From Solirubrobacteraceae bacterium (GTDB lineage Bacteria; Actinomycetota; Thermoleophilia; Solirubrobacterales; Solirubrobacteraceae): a stretch of DNA of 45,656 nucleotides. The stretch spans positions 1 to 45,656 of the forward strand of contig JAEMSV010000028.1 in the NCBI GenBank assembly GCA_016462625.1, given 5' to 3'. The position numbers and the translations under genes are program-made. Under the pieces are notes generated by a model. The model worked only from the letters and a program-made list of their open reading frames with translations. It ran no database searches and was not told the origin of the DNA. Shown one piece after another: positions 23,966-32,836 of this stretch; position 1 is the stretch's first letter; each line of letters opens with the position of its first letter.

Positions 23966-25647
23966 TTGGCACCCCCATCAGATCGGAGCGGATTCAGGAC
24001 CCCGAGCAGGCCGCCGGCCACGGAGGCCGGCTCACTCGACGCCGCGGCGCGCTCGATCGGCTTTGCAGCCTTGGCCTTCGGCGCCGGGGACGCGCTCGTC
24101 GAGGCAGCAGCCGCCGTTGCGTTCTTCGCCTTCGGCGGGTTGCCGAACCCGAGGACCTTGCCGGGCGCCTGGCTCTGCCCGTCGGCCGGGCCCGTCACGG
24201 CGCTGTTGAGATCGGGCACCGCCTGGTCCTTGCAGTTCGCCTTGAAGTTCTGGGTCGGCAGCTTCGTGGGCATCGCCGGGCGCGTTCCCTGCGGCGGGGC
24301 GATCGCGTTGCCGTAGAGCTTCTGGCCCGTCCAGGCATCCGGGCCCGTCTCCACCCGGACCGACCCGCCGACGGTCGCCCGCAGCCATTGGCCGTTGCCG
24401 TCGGAGTTCGCCGACTCGCCGTTGAAGCCGGCCAGCGTGTAGAAGAACTCCTTGTAGTTCTCCACGCCGCTCGTCCGCGGGCCGTCCTCGATGACGATGT
24501 CACCGGTCGGCAGGAGCACCTTCGTCGCGCACTGCGCGAGCAGGTTCTGCTGCGTGAACAGATCGGGCGAGACGCCGCCGATCGCGGCGAGGTTCTGCGT
24601 GGTGGGCACCAGGATCTTCGTCAGGCCCTGCAGCTCCTCGGGCGACAAAAGCCCGGTGACCTGCTCGACCCACGGCTGCGCCGCGTCGATGGTCGCCTGG
24701 GTCTGCTCGACGCCCGGCAGGATCTCCTTGGCGAACGCGCGCGTCGGCGGGAACGCCTTGTTCAGCGCGGTCAGCGTGTTGTTCGTCGTCTTCAGCGTGC
24801 CGGGAAGCTCTTCGATTGCGTCGCTGAGCGCCGAGCTCTCGTCCGCGAACGCGCTGGCGGTCTGGTTGAAGCCCACGATCAGGTTCTGCAGCGTCGTGGT
24901 CTCGCCGCTCAGTGCCCTGCTGATCCGGTCGAGCGCCTTGATCGTGGCCGACACGTCGTTGCCGTCCCCGACGAACGCCGAGTTGACCACCGCGGTACCC
25001 CGGGTCGCAGCGGGCGCGTCCTTCAGGCTCAGGTTCAGCGCCTCGGCGGCCGACTTCCCGCGCACCGACTCGTCCTGCGTCGCGTCCTGTGCCTCGGTCG
25101 GCTTGTCCGCCAGGCCGTCACCGAAGCCCTGCAGGAGGCCCTGGAGGTCCTCCCGGGTGTCCTGCTGCAGCGCGGTGAGCACCTGGTCGAGCTGGACCGG
25201 CGTCGCGGTCTGGGTGACCGGCACCGTGTTGCCGCTCTCGAGGTCGGGTGCGCTCGGCGTGCCGGGCTTGAGGTCGATGAAGTAGTTGCCCTCGAGGAAG
25301 ATGCGCGGGCGGATCTTCAGCTCGGCGTCCTTATGGATCGGCAGGCCGGCGTCGTTGATCTCCATCGTGATGACCGCGGCCTGGAGATCGCCGTCCTTGG
25401 CCCCGACGCTCTTGACCTTGCCGACGTCGACGCCCGCGATGCGGACCGGCATGTTCGGGCGCACGCCGTTCGACGTCTGGAAGACCGCCTTGAGCTGGAA
25501 CGACGTCGTCAGCGGGTTGTCCTTGCGGAACGCGAAGAAGCAGGCGACGAGGATCACGAGCAGCGCGACGATGCCGACCGTCACCGGGTTGGCACCGGTG
25601 CGGTCCTTGCGCAGCACGCGCGGGCGGGCGCTCTTGTGCGACGCCAT
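23962..25647 (-). CDS. MCE-family lipid-transfer protein with Ala/Lys/Pro-rich tail (fourth of six)
   Basis: The product is 561 residues, the longest of the six. The ATG at 25647 shares a base with the upstream stop (TGATG). A basic cytoplasmic stub (KSARPRVLRKDRTG) and one membrane helix (VTVGIVALLVILVACFFAF) precede the MCE domain (about 48-130: FQLKAVFQTSNGVRPNMPVR, IAGVDVGKVKSV, IRPRIFLEGNYFIDLKPG). A helical region follows to about 330. The C-terminal portion includes YKEFFYTLAGFNGE and a low-complexity Ala/Lys/Pro/Ser tail of about 60 residues (for example NATAAAASTSASPAPKAKAA) that may reach into or across the cell wall. Confidence 0.88.
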   Translation of the reverse strand: MASHKSARPRVLRKDRTGANPVTVGIVALLVILVACFFAFRKDNPLTTSFQLKAVFQTSNGVRPNMPVRIAGVDVGKVKSVGAKDGDLQAAVITMEINDAGLPIHKDAELKIRPRIFLEGNYFIDLKPGTPSAPDLESGNTVPVTQTATPVQLDQVLTALQQDTREDLQGLLQGFGDGLADKPTEAQDATQDESVRGKSAAEALNLSLKDAPAATRGTAVVNSAFVGDGNDVSATIKALDRISRALSGETTTLQNLIVGFNQTASAFADESSALSDAIEELPGTLKTTNNTLTALNKAFPPTRAFAKEILPGVEQTQATIDAAQPWVEQVTGLLSPEELQGLTKILVPTTQNLAAIGGVSPDLFTQQNLLAQCATKVLLPTGDIVIEDGPRTSGVENYKEFFYTLAGFNGESANSDGNGQWLRATVGGSVRVETGPDAWTGQKLYGNAIAPPQGTRPAMPTKLPTQNFKANCKDQAVPDLNSAVTGPADGQSQAPGKVLGFGNPPKAKNATAAAASTSASPAPKAKAAKPIERAAASSEPASVAGGLLGVLNPLRSDGGAK

Positions 25648-27065
25648 CAGTCCTCGCCTCGCACGGTGCGGTCCGTCTTCGAGCCCGAGTTGCCGGGTGG
25701 GTTCCCGATCATGACCTGGCCCGGGATGTACGTTTCGCGGCCGGCCTCGCACTCGTTGTTCGAGCCCGGCTGGCCGGTGTTCGGGTACGGGTTGAGGTGC
25801 AGCCAGTTCTTCAGCGGGGTCTTGCCGCCGCCCGCAGCCGGGGCCGACGCCGGCCCGACCGACGCGTTCGGGCCTTCGACCGGGTTCATGAGCGAGGCGC
25901 GGGCCACCGTGCCCGTGCCCGGTCCTCCGCTGAACAGCGAGGAGACGTTGCGGACCGCGATGCCGATGTAGTTGCAGACCGTCTGGGTCGGCGTCAGGTC
26001 ACCGAGCGTCGGCGTCAGGATCTGCACGAGCGTCGTGAGCCCGCGGAGCCCGAGGTCCGTGCTCGGGTCGTCGGAGAACGTCTGCACCGCCTCGAGCGTC
26101 TTCGTCAGCTCCGCGTTGAACGCGGGCGTCTGCTCCAGGACGGGCAGCCCGACCTCGACCGTGTTGGCGAGATCCGGCGCGGCCGCCCGCACGGCCTTCG
26201 CCGCCGGCTGGGCCGCCGCAAAGAACTCGGTGCTGTCCTTCAGGAACGGCTGCTGGATGCGGAACGACTCGATCGCCTGCTGGAGCGCGGCCGGCGCTCG
26301 CTCCGTCGAGAGGGTGATGTCGGGCGCGACCTCGGCCAGGGCGGCGAAGGTGGTGTCGAGGTTCACGAAGAGCTGAGCCTGCTCCTCGGCGACCGGCGCG
26401 ACCTCGGCCGCCGTCTGCTGCAGCGCGCGGAGGAGGTTCCCGAGCCCGGTCTCGGGCTTCGCGAGGTTCTTCATGACGGGCGCGAGGTCGAGCAGCAGCG
26501 GGTTGAGCTCCTCGATCGTGCGGTTCAGCGCCGCGCCACGGCCCGCGAATGCGTCGCCGAAGTTCTTCAGGTTCACCTGCGAGGCGCGGCGGGTCGGCTC
26601 GTTGAAGGTGTTCAGCACCTCGTCGAGCTCGACCGGGCGCGGGCGGGCGGCGGTGATCGGCAGCGTGGACCCGGCCGCCCAGCCCTCGGAGCTCGTGCCC
26701 TTCGTGATCGACACGTACTTCAGGCCGAGCGCCGAGCGGGGCCGGATCAGGATCGTCGAGTCCTTCGGCAGCGGCTCGACGGTCGTCTCGAGCTTGAGGT
26801 CGAGGATGGCTGTGGTCCGGCCGTCCTCGTACTGCTTGGTCCCGATGCTCTGGACGATGCCGACGCGGGTGCCGCCGATGCGCACCTCGTTGCCCTTGAC
26901 GAGCTGCGCCGCGTTCGGCACCTCAACCTTCAGGTTGTAGGTCGGCACGAACGGCAGGCCGGAGTTCGCGTTGTACGCGAGGAAGACGCCGACGAGGACG
27001 ACGAGGACCGTCGCCGCGCCGATCAGCACGGGGTTGGCCGCGAGCGAGCGCTGACGCTGCCTCAC
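25647..27065 (-). CDS. MCE-family lipid-transfer protein (third of six)
   Basis: The product is 472 residues from the GTG at 27065 (GTGA overlap with the upstream stop). Features are a short basic stub, a membrane helix (VLIGAATVLVVLVGVFLAY) and an MCE domain at about 40-125 (YNLKVEVPNAAQLVKGNEVR, IGGTRVGIVQSI, IRPRSALGLKYVSITKG). A helical region of about 230 residues follows, then a C-terminal part with NYIGIAVRNVSSLFSGGPGT and KNWLHLNPYPNTGQPG, a conserved-looking Tyr/Pro/Asn stretch seen in actinobacterial MCE proteins. It probably forms one ring position of a hetero-hexameric MCE tube on the outer face of the membrane. Confidence 0.88.
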   Translation of the reverse strand: MRQRQRSLAANPVLIGAATVLVVLVGVFLAYNANSGLPFVPTYNLKVEVPNAAQLVKGNEVRIGGTRVGIVQSIGTKQYEDGRTTAILDLKLETTVEPLPKDSTILIRPRSALGLKYVSITKGTSSEGWAAGSTLPITAARPRPVELDEVLNTFNEPTRRASQVNLKNFGDAFAGRGAALNRTIEELNPLLLDLAPVMKNLAKPETGLGNLLRALQQTAAEVAPVAEEQAQLFVNLDTTFAALAEVAPDITLSTERAPAALQQAIESFRIQQPFLKDSTEFFAAAQPAAKAVRAAAPDLANTVEVGLPVLEQTPAFNAELTKTLEAVQTFSDDPSTDLGLRGLTTLVQILTPTLGDLTPTQTVCNYIGIAVRNVSSLFSGGPGTGTVARASLMNPVEGPNASVGPASAPAAGGGKTPLKNWLHLNPYPNTGQPGSNNECEAGRETYIPGQVMIGNPPGNSGSKTDRTVRGED

Positions 27066-28507
27066 TGGCCACCCCCCAGCAGGTAGTCGGCGACAGTCTC
27101 CTGCGCGGATGCGACGTCGTCCCCGGACTGCACCGGCGCCTTCTCGATCCCCTCGGCCTTCGGCGCACGGGCCTTCGCCGGATCGGCGATCTCGGCCGGC
27201 AGCTTGATCGCGGACCGCGAGGCGGAGGCGGCCTCCGCCTCGTCGTCTTCCCCGGGCTCATTCGCGAGCTTGTCGCCGATGAGGCGGTTCTCGTTGTTCT
27301 TCGTCGTCTCGTACGGCAGCGTGGAGTTGATCGTCTGGATCATCGCCCGGCCGTAGTAGCCGTACTGGTCGTAGCCGTTCTGGGACGCGGCCGCGTAGAA
27401 GAGCAGGCTGAGGATCCGCTCGAACGAGCCGGAGGACTCCAGGCTCTCGGTCAGCGCTTTCAGGTTCACGGCCGGGGAGATCGAGTCGTTCGCCAGCGCG
27501 CCGAGCTGGTCGATCGTGCCCTGGCTCGCGATCAGCGCCTTGCCGCCCGTATCGGCGGCATCGCCGAGCGACTTCGTCGCGGGGATGCCCGCTTCGCTGA
27601 ACGGCCCGAGGCCCACGATGAAGTCGCTGAGCTGAGGAGCGACCGCGCCGATGTCGGCGATCACCGGAATGGCCTCGTCCGAGAGCGCTTCGAGCTGCCG
27701 CATCGTCGGCTGCAGCTCCTTCAGGAAGGTCGGCAGCTTCTCGAGGCTGTCCGACAGCGCGTCGCTGGCCTGCGCCTGCGCCTGCAGCGTCGTGTCCGCG
27801 CCGTCGATGAAGCCCTTGACGCTCTCACGGTCACGCGCCAGCGGGGCGAGCGCGCGGTCGGACTGCACGACGAGGTCGGCGAGCACCTTGTTCTGGTCGG
27901 CGACGATCTTCAGGACCTTGTCGGTCTCGCGCAGGCCCGGATCGAGGCGCTTGATGGCGGCACGCAGCTCCTTGCCCCGGCCCGCGACGGTGGTGCCGAG
28001 CTCGTTGACGATGATCGTCAAGCGCTCACGCAGCGGCAGGCGCAGCGTGTCGTTGATGAGATCGATGTCGACCGGCTTGGCCGTGCGCTCGACGGGCAGC
28101 AGGTGCTGGCCGGCGCCCGGCTCACCGTCGGGGATCACCGGCAGCTCGGGCGGCGCCTGCGTGCCCTCGCGGCGCGGCAGCGTCGGATCGCACTCGACGA
28201 ACTTCTCGCCGATCAGGCCCTGCGGGCGGATCGTGCAGAAGGCGTCCGTGCGGAAGTCCTGGAAGCCGTCGTCGTCGATGCGCAGCACGACGGCGGCCTT
28301 GTTGTCCTTCGTCAGGTCGAGCGCCTCGACCTGACCCACCTTCACGCCCGCGATCTTGACGTCGAGGCCGGGGATCACGGTGAACGCGTTGTCGAAGATC
28401 ACGCGCACGCGGTAGCCGCCGTCGTCGGACGACGCGCCGGTGCCGACGACGAGTAGCGCCGCCGCAGCGATGAGGACCACCGGGATGAGGAGGAGGCGCT
28501 TCCTCAT
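27062..28507 (-). CDS. MCE-family lipid-transfer protein (second of six)
   Basis: The product is 481 residues. The ATG at 28507 overlaps the upstream stop by 4 nt (ATGA). The N-terminus, MRKRLLLIPVVLIAAAALLV, is a membrane anchor. The MCE domain is at about 32-115 (YRVRVIFDNAFTVIPGLDVK, IAGVKVGQVEAL, IRPQGLIGEKFVECDPT). A helical region spans about 150-370. The C-terminus is charged and Ala-rich with EPGEDDEAEAASASR and no cysteines after residue 110. All six MCE genes overlap end to start, so equimolar production for a hetero-hexamer is plausible. Confidence 0.88.
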   Translation of the reverse strand: MRKRLLLIPVVLIAAAALLVVGTGASSDDGGYRVRVIFDNAFTVIPGLDVKIAGVKVGQVEALDLTKDNKAAVVLRIDDDGFQDFRTDAFCTIRPQGLIGEKFVECDPTLPRREGTQAPPELPVIPDGEPGAGQHLLPVERTAKPVDIDLINDTLRLPLRERLTIIVNELGTTVAGRGKELRAAIKRLDPGLRETDKVLKIVADQNKVLADLVVQSDRALAPLARDRESVKGFIDGADTTLQAQAQASDALSDSLEKLPTFLKELQPTMRQLEALSDEAIPVIADIGAVAPQLSDFIVGLGPFSEAGIPATKSLGDAADTGGKALIASQGTIDQLGALANDSISPAVNLKALTESLESSGSFERILSLLFYAAASQNGYDQYGYYGRAMIQTINSTLPYETTKNNENRLIGDKLANEPGEDDEAEAASASRSAIKLPAEIADPAKARAPKAEGIEKAPVQSGDDVASAQETVADYLLGGGQ

Positions 28508-29835
28508 GGGCCAGGCAGCACCTTCGTCGCGTCGCAGTCGAGCGTGCCGTTCTCGGTGTACGGACCCGAGCCGTCCGCCGTCGGCTGGCTCACGCCACCC
28601 GGGCAGCGCCGGACGTTCCCGAAGGAGAAGCCGCTCGCGCGCTGCGACGGATCCTGCGGCGTGAGGACGTTCGTCGACGGGTCGTAGCTGAACGCGTTCG
28701 TCATGGCCGAGACGCGCGCGAAGTGCCCGTTCGCGTCGTAGTACGCGTTGGACTGCCCGAAGTCGCGCAGCGCGCCGATCAGCTCGGGCGAGTACGGCCG
28801 GGCGAAGCTGAGGAACGGCAGCGACTTGTCGATGGCCTTCTTGGTGTTCGCGAAGGCCGGCGTCGCCGCGTTCGTGATCTTCGGCGCCTGCGCCATGAGA
28901 TCGGTGAGGTCGTTGTTCGGCCCGCTCTTGCGGACGATCTCCGAGAGGTCCGCGACCGTGGGCTTGGCCTCTTCGAGCAGCGGCTGCAGCTCCTTCAGGA
29001 AGGGCGCGAGATCCTTGGTCTGCTCGAGCGAGACGTCGACGAGCGGCTCGAGATCATTGAGCGTCGCCCGCAGGTTCACGAAGGTCGAGTTGCCGCGGCG
29101 CAGCGTGGTCGGCAGCTCCTGCAGCGACTCGTCGAGCGCCGTGCTCTGGCTCGCGATCGCCTCGCTGGTCTCGTTCGCGTTGCTGACGAGCGCGCTGAGG
29201 TCGTTGCGCTTCTGCGCGACCGCGCCCACGACCTTCGATGCGTTGACGATCAGCGACTCGAACGTTCCCTGGTCGCGCGTAAGCTCGCGCAGCAGCTTGC
29301 TCGTGCTCGAGAGCGCGGGCGCGAAGTACTTCGCCGCCTCGTTCGCCTCGGCGCCCCGGCCCTGGTACCAGGTGGCCTGACCCTGGATGACCTTCGACAG
29401 CGCCTTGCGGGTCGGCTCGTCGAGGGTCGCGAACAGCTGGTCGAGATCGACCGTCGAGGTCGTCTGCGTCGACGGGATCGTCGAGCCGTCGTCGAGCCCC
29501 GGGCCGGTGCCCAGCTGGAGCGAGATGAACCGGCCCGCGACGCTCGACAGCGACGCCTGGCGCACCGTGGCCTTCGTTCCCGAGGGCAGCTCTTCCAGCG
29601 AGGAGTCGGTCAGCTGGACCGTGACCTCGGCCTGGCTCTGCTCGTTGAGCTGGATGTCCGTGACCTTGCCCACCGGGCGACCCGAGATCTGGACCTCGTT
29701 GCCGGTCACCAGCTGGCCCGAGTTCTCGAAGATGAACTTGTACGTCGGCCCGCCCCCGCCGGTGAACACCACCACTGCGACGACCACGAGACCCACGATG
29801 AGCGCGCCGAGCGCGACTCCACGGGCTGGGGTCAC
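28504..29835 (-). CDS. MCE-family lipid-transfer protein (first of six)
   Basis: The product is 443 residues from the GTG at 29835, with GGAGG 8-9 nt upstream. The N-terminal anchor is VALGALIVGLVVVAVVVF. The MCE domain lies at about 30-112 (YKFIFENSGQLVTGNEVQ, ISGRPVGKVTDI, VRQASLSSVAGRFISLQLG), followed by a helical region of about 220 residues. The C-terminus contains LSFARPYSPELIGALRDFGQ and Cys near 405 and 433. The SFARPYSPELIG stretch recalls mycobacterial MCE C-termini. Unlike the other MCE genes this one does not overlap its upstream neighbour: 133 nt separate it from the ATPase gene. Confidence 0.88.
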   Translation of the reverse strand: MTPARGVALGALIVGLVVVAVVVFTGGGGPTYKFIFENSGQLVTGNEVQISGRPVGKVTDIQLNEQSQAEVTVQLTDSSLEELPSGTKATVRQASLSSVAGRFISLQLGTGPGLDDGSTIPSTQTTSTVDLDQLFATLDEPTRKALSKVIQGQATWYQGRGAEANEAAKYFAPALSSTSKLLRELTRDQGTFESLIVNASKVVGAVAQKRNDLSALVSNANETSEAIASQSTALDESLQELPTTLRRGNSTFVNLRATLNDLEPLVDVSLEQTKDLAPFLKELQPLLEEAKPTVADLSEIVRKSGPNNDLTDLMAQAPKITNAATPAFANTKKAIDKSLPFLSFARPYSPELIGALRDFGQSNAYYDANGHFARVSAMTNAFSYDPSTNVLTPQDPSQRASGFSFGNVRRCPGGVSQPTADGSGPYTENGTLDCDATKVLPGP

Positions 29836-29968
29836 CGGATGGGCCTCCGGTGGCGGCGATAGTCAGTTCCGATCATGGCGAGGGTTCCCTGCGACGGCCG
29901 CGGCATGATTTCGGAGCGATGTTGAGTGTGTGTTGACACCCGTTGAAGAAGACCGGCGTGTGGCCGGG
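29836..29968 (-). other. 133-nt gap inside the mce operon with short ORF and weak hairpin
   Basis: This is the only sizeable gap in the operon. Just after the ATPase stop, a hairpin (29951-29970, GACCGGC arms with one bulge and loop GTGTG) is followed on the minus strand by TTCTT, a possible weak or attenuating terminator. Further on, a short frame from the ATG at 29876 (or 29906) encodes 14 (or 24) residues ending in RRHRRPIR. Its TGA overlaps the GTG of the first MCE gene (GTGA, 29832-29835). It could be a coupling leader peptide; only weak ribosome-binding sequence precedes it. Confidence 0.35.
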
Positions 29969-31180
29969 TCACTCCATCCCGAGCGGGCCCTGCGACTCGC
30001 CCGAGAGGAACTGACGGACGAACGGGTTCTCCGAATCGAAGAGCTCCTCGGCCGGCCCGGACTCGACGATCCGCCCGCGCCACAGCACCGAGATGTGCTC
30101 GGCGACGCGCTTGGCCGACAGGATGTCGTGGGTGATGACGACGTAGGCGCCGCCGTTCTCGGCATGGATCTCTTCGATGAGCTCGCACAGCAGCGCGGTA
30201 CGGACGGGGTCGAGGCCCGAATCGGGCTCGTCGAAGAGCACGATGTCCGGGTCGAGCACGAGCGCCCGGGCGAACCCTGCGCGCTTGCGCATCCCGCCCG
30301 ACAACTCGTTGGGCATCTTGTCCCACGAGCCCGACAGACCGACCTCGCTCAGGCGGCGGTGGACGATGTCCTTGATCTCGTCCTCGCCCTTGTCCGTGTG
30401 CTGACGCAGTGGGAACGCCACGTTGTCCTCGAGGTTCATCGAGCCGAACAGCGCGCCGTCCTGGAACAGCACGCCGAAGCGCTTGCGCATGTCGAAGAGC
30501 TCATCGTCGGTCATGTTCGGGACCGACTCCCCGTGGACGATGACGTCGCCCTGGTCGGGGTACAGAAGACCGACCATGTGCTTGATGCACACGGACTTGC
30601 CGGTGCCCGACGGGCCGAGGATCATCGAGATCTTGCCCTCGGGGATGCCCATGTTCAGGCCCTTGAGGATCTGGTTGCGGCCGAACGCCTTGTGGACGTC
30701 GACGAACTCGATCGCGTTCGGCACGCCGGCCGAGCGCTTGGGGCTGTCGTGGTACTGGTAGTCGTCGTCCGGGTTCTCGGGCTCGTTGACGACCGACACG
30801 CGCGGCGCCGCCTCGGGGACGGGCTCGGGCGCGGGCGCATCTGCGAACGGCTCGTCGGCTGCCGCGGACGCACCGGTGGCGGCAGCAGGCGGGACGACGG
30901 CGTCGTAGCTGGACGTCGGCGCATCGTGCGGGACGGAGGCCGGCTGCTCGCCGGCGGGCGTCGTCCACTCGGGTGCCCACGCGGGCTCCTGGGTCGGCGG
31001 GGACTCAACCTCGGCCGGGGCGTCGGCGACCGGCTCCGGGGCGGGCGCGGGCGCCTGCTCCTCCTGCGAGCCCTCCGGCGCGTCGCTCATCGCCCAGGCC
31101 GGCGGCCACGCCGGCAGGTCTGGACGCTGAGGCGAATCGCCAGGCGTCGCGTTTGGATCACGGTCTTCGGGCACGGTCAT
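29969..31180 (-). CDS. MCE-transporter ATPase (MceG/MlaF type) with long N-terminal extension
   Basis: The product is 403 residues. The ATG at 31180 overlaps the YrbE stop (ATGA). The ABC domain begins near residue 156: Walker A GPSGTGKS at 189-196, a Q-loop in FGVLFQDGALF, signature ELSGGMRKR, Walker B IVLFDEPDSGLDP and switch His in VVITHDILSA. This is the MlaF/Mkl (MceG) group that powers lipid transport through MlaE/YrbE permeases. The first 150 residues are low-complexity and rich in Pro, Ala and Glu (APAPAPEPVADAPAE), which typical MlaF/MceG proteins of about 270-360 residues lack. In mycobacteria the single MceG is encoded away from the mce loci; here it lies between the permeases and the MCE proteins. 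Confidence 0.9.
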   Translation of the reverse strand: MTVPEDRDPNATPGDSPQRPDLPAWPPAWAMSDAPEGSQEEQAPAPAPEPVADAPAEVESPPTQEPAWAPEWTTPAGEQPASVPHDAPTSSYDAVVPPAAATGASAAADEPFADAPAPEPVPEAAPRVSVVNEPENPDDDYQYHDSPKRSAGVPNAIEFVDVHKAFGRNQILKGLNMGIPEGKISMILGPSGTGKSVCIKHMVGLLYPDQGDVIVHGESVPNMTDDELFDMRKRFGVLFQDGALFGSMNLEDNVAFPLRQHTDKGEDEIKDIVHRRLSEVGLSGSWDKMPNELSGGMRKRAGFARALVLDPDIVLFDEPDSGLDPVRTALLCELIEEIHAENGGAYVVITHDILSAKRVAEHISVLWRGRIVESGPAEELFDSENPFVRQFLSGESQGPLGME

Positions 31181-31977
31181 CCTCCGATCGGGGCGCGAGC
31201 ATTCCCGCCCCAGAAAACCTGGGTACCGAGCATCCCGATGAGGTGAACCATCACGAGATTCAGCACCATGGACTTTGCCGTGGCGGTCCCGACTCCCACG
31301 GGGCCGCCCGACGCGTTGTAGCCGTAGTAGCAACCAACGAGCACGATGACGGTGGCCATGACCATCGCCTTCGCGAGACTGAAGAACATGTCGGGTGGGT
31401 TCTGGAACATCCAGAACAACAGGAAGTACCCGCCGCTGGAGACCTCACCGATCTGCTGGACGACAGCGAGATAGCTGGCGAAGAACCCGGCGCCGACAGC
31501 GATCACGTAGAGGAAGGGCAGCGTCATCCAGGCGGCGACGAGCTTGGTCGCGCACAGGAAGGTGACGGAGTCGATGCCCATGACCTCGAGCGCGTCGATC
31601 TCGTCGCTGATCCGCATGGAGCCGAGCTCGGCGACGATGCCGGTGCCGACCTTGGCGGCCATCATCCACCCGAAGGCGTAGGGCGCGAGCTCGCGCAGGT
31701 TGCACAGCGCGGCGAACGTACCGGCGTTCGCCGGGGCGCCCACGGCGCGACTGAAGTACGCGCCCTCGATGCCGCACTGCAGTCCGACCGTGAAGACGAG
31801 GACCAGGATCACGAGCGCCGACGACGCGACGAACAGGCCGGCCTGGCGCAGCACCTCACCCGAGAACTTGAAGACGCGCAGGTCGAAGACCTGCAGCATC
31901 ACGCGCCCGAGGAACTTGACGATCTCGCCCGAGCTCGCGACCCAGTCGCGCGGAACGGCCAGCCACCCGGCGCCCAT
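31177..31977 (-). CDS. YrbE/MlaE-type lipid ABC permease (second)
   Basis: The product is 266 residues. The ATG at 31977 shares a base with the upstream stop (TGATG). MlaE-family features are visible: LRELAPYAFGWMMAAKVGTG, then IVAELGSMRISDEIDALEVM and GIDSVTFL (the conserved EIDAL cytoplasmic motif), and the C-terminal SGGPVGVGTATAKSMV. About five membrane helices are predicted. It should pair with the permease encoded just upstream to form the membrane channel beneath the MCE tube. The C-terminus is short (FWGGNARAPIGG). Confidence 0.9.
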   Translation of the reverse strand: MGAGWLAVPRDWVASSGEIVKFLGRVMLQVFDLRVFKFSGEVLRQAGLFVASSALVILVLVFTVGLQCGIEGAYFSRAVGAPANAGTFAALCNLRELAPYAFGWMMAAKVGTGIVAELGSMRISDEIDALEVMGIDSVTFLCATKLVAAWMTLPFLYVIAVGAGFFASYLAVVQQIGEVSSGGYFLLFWMFQNPPDMFFSLAKAMVMATVIVLVGCYYGYNASGGPVGVGTATAKSMVLNLVMVHLIGMLGTQVFWGGNARAPIGG

Positions 31978-32780
31978 CAGCGAATCACCTGGATCTCGGG
32001 GTTGGTCGCGAGCAGCGTCTGCGTGAAGACGTAGTTGAACGCGAAGATCGTGATGAACGCGGTCACGACGGCCTGGTTGACGGCCCGGCCCACGCCCTCG
32101 GCGCCGCCGGATGCGGTCATGCCCTTGTAACAGCAGACGATCGCGATGATCGCGCCGAAGAGGACGCACTTCAGGAACGAGCCCGCGAGATCGATGATCG
32201 ACGCGTTCGTCAGGAAGGTCGCCCAGAACGGGCCGAGCGGCAGGTTCGCGGTGGTCGTCGCGAGCACGCCGCCGAAGACGCCGAAGATCACGGCGTACAC
32301 GTCGAAGAGGCCGGTGACGATCATCAGCGCGAGGAAGCGCGGCACGACGAGGTTCTTCACGGGGTCGACGCCCAGCACCTGCAGCGCGTCGAGCTCCTCG
32401 CGGATCTTGCGGGCGCCGAGGTCCGCAGTGATCGCGGTGCCCGCCACGCCGGCGAGCACGATCGCCGTGACGAACGGCGCGAACTCACGGACCGCCGCCA
32501 GGACGAAGAAGCCGCCCAGGCGATCCGGCGCGCCGAAGATGTTCAGGAAGTTGATGGCCTGGATGCCGGAGGCGCCGTAGCTGACCGCCACGGTGGAGAT
32601 GAGCAGGGGGAACCAGCACAGCTTGACCGCGAACAGGAACTGCGAGATGAACTCGCCCCCGTACGGGAACGGCGGCTTGATCGCGGACATGACGGTCTTC
32701 CCCGTGAGGATCATCATGTCGCCGATCTCTTCCAGCGAGTTCTTCGCTGGGGCCAGCCTGCGGTCGACGAAACTGCTCAA
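31977..32780 (-). CDS. YrbE/MlaE-type lipid ABC permease (first)
   Basis: The product is 267 residues from the TTG at 32780, chosen because GGGAGAGAGAAGG lies 4 nt upstream and the length then matches the family; the open frame itself reaches 33017. Conserved stretches are AVREFAPFVTAIVLAGVAGT, AITADLGARKIREELDALQV, LGVDPVKNLVVPR and ASGGAEGVGRAVNQAVV. These carry the EELDAL loop and the C-terminal motif of YrbE1A-like proteins. It is the first gene of the operon that includes a second permease, an ATPase, six MCE proteins and an RND exporter. Confidence 0.9.
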   Translation of the reverse strand: MSSFVDRRLAPAKNSLEEIGDMMILTGKTVMSAIKPPFPYGGEFISQFLFAVKLCWFPLLISTVAVSYGASGIQAINFLNIFGAPDRLGGFFVLAAVREFAPFVTAIVLAGVAGTAITADLGARKIREELDALQVLGVDPVKNLVVPRFLALMIVTGLFDVYAVIFGVFGGVLATTTANLPLGPFWATFLTNASIIDLAGSFLKCVLFGAIIAIVCCYKGMTASGGAEGVGRAVNQAVVTAFITIFAFNYVFTQTLLATNPEIQVIR

Positions 32781-32836
32781 CGAACCTTCTCTCTCCCTAC
32801 GACGTCCAGATGGTGCCGGCGCTGCATCCAGCCTGC

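Noticed and set aside
22826..24316. Long plus-strand frames across the mce genes (also at 5698-7701, 20002-21357, 24388-25971, 25797-27086 and 28723-29862)
   Set aside because: They mirror overlapping minus-strand genes with strong family matches; their composition is typical of reverse-complement GC-rich coding sequence.
29951..29970. Full transcription terminator inside the mce operon
   Set aside because: The stem is short and bulged with only TTCTT after it, and ending transcription here would separate ATPase and permeases from their MCE partners; recorded as a possible weak attenuator only.
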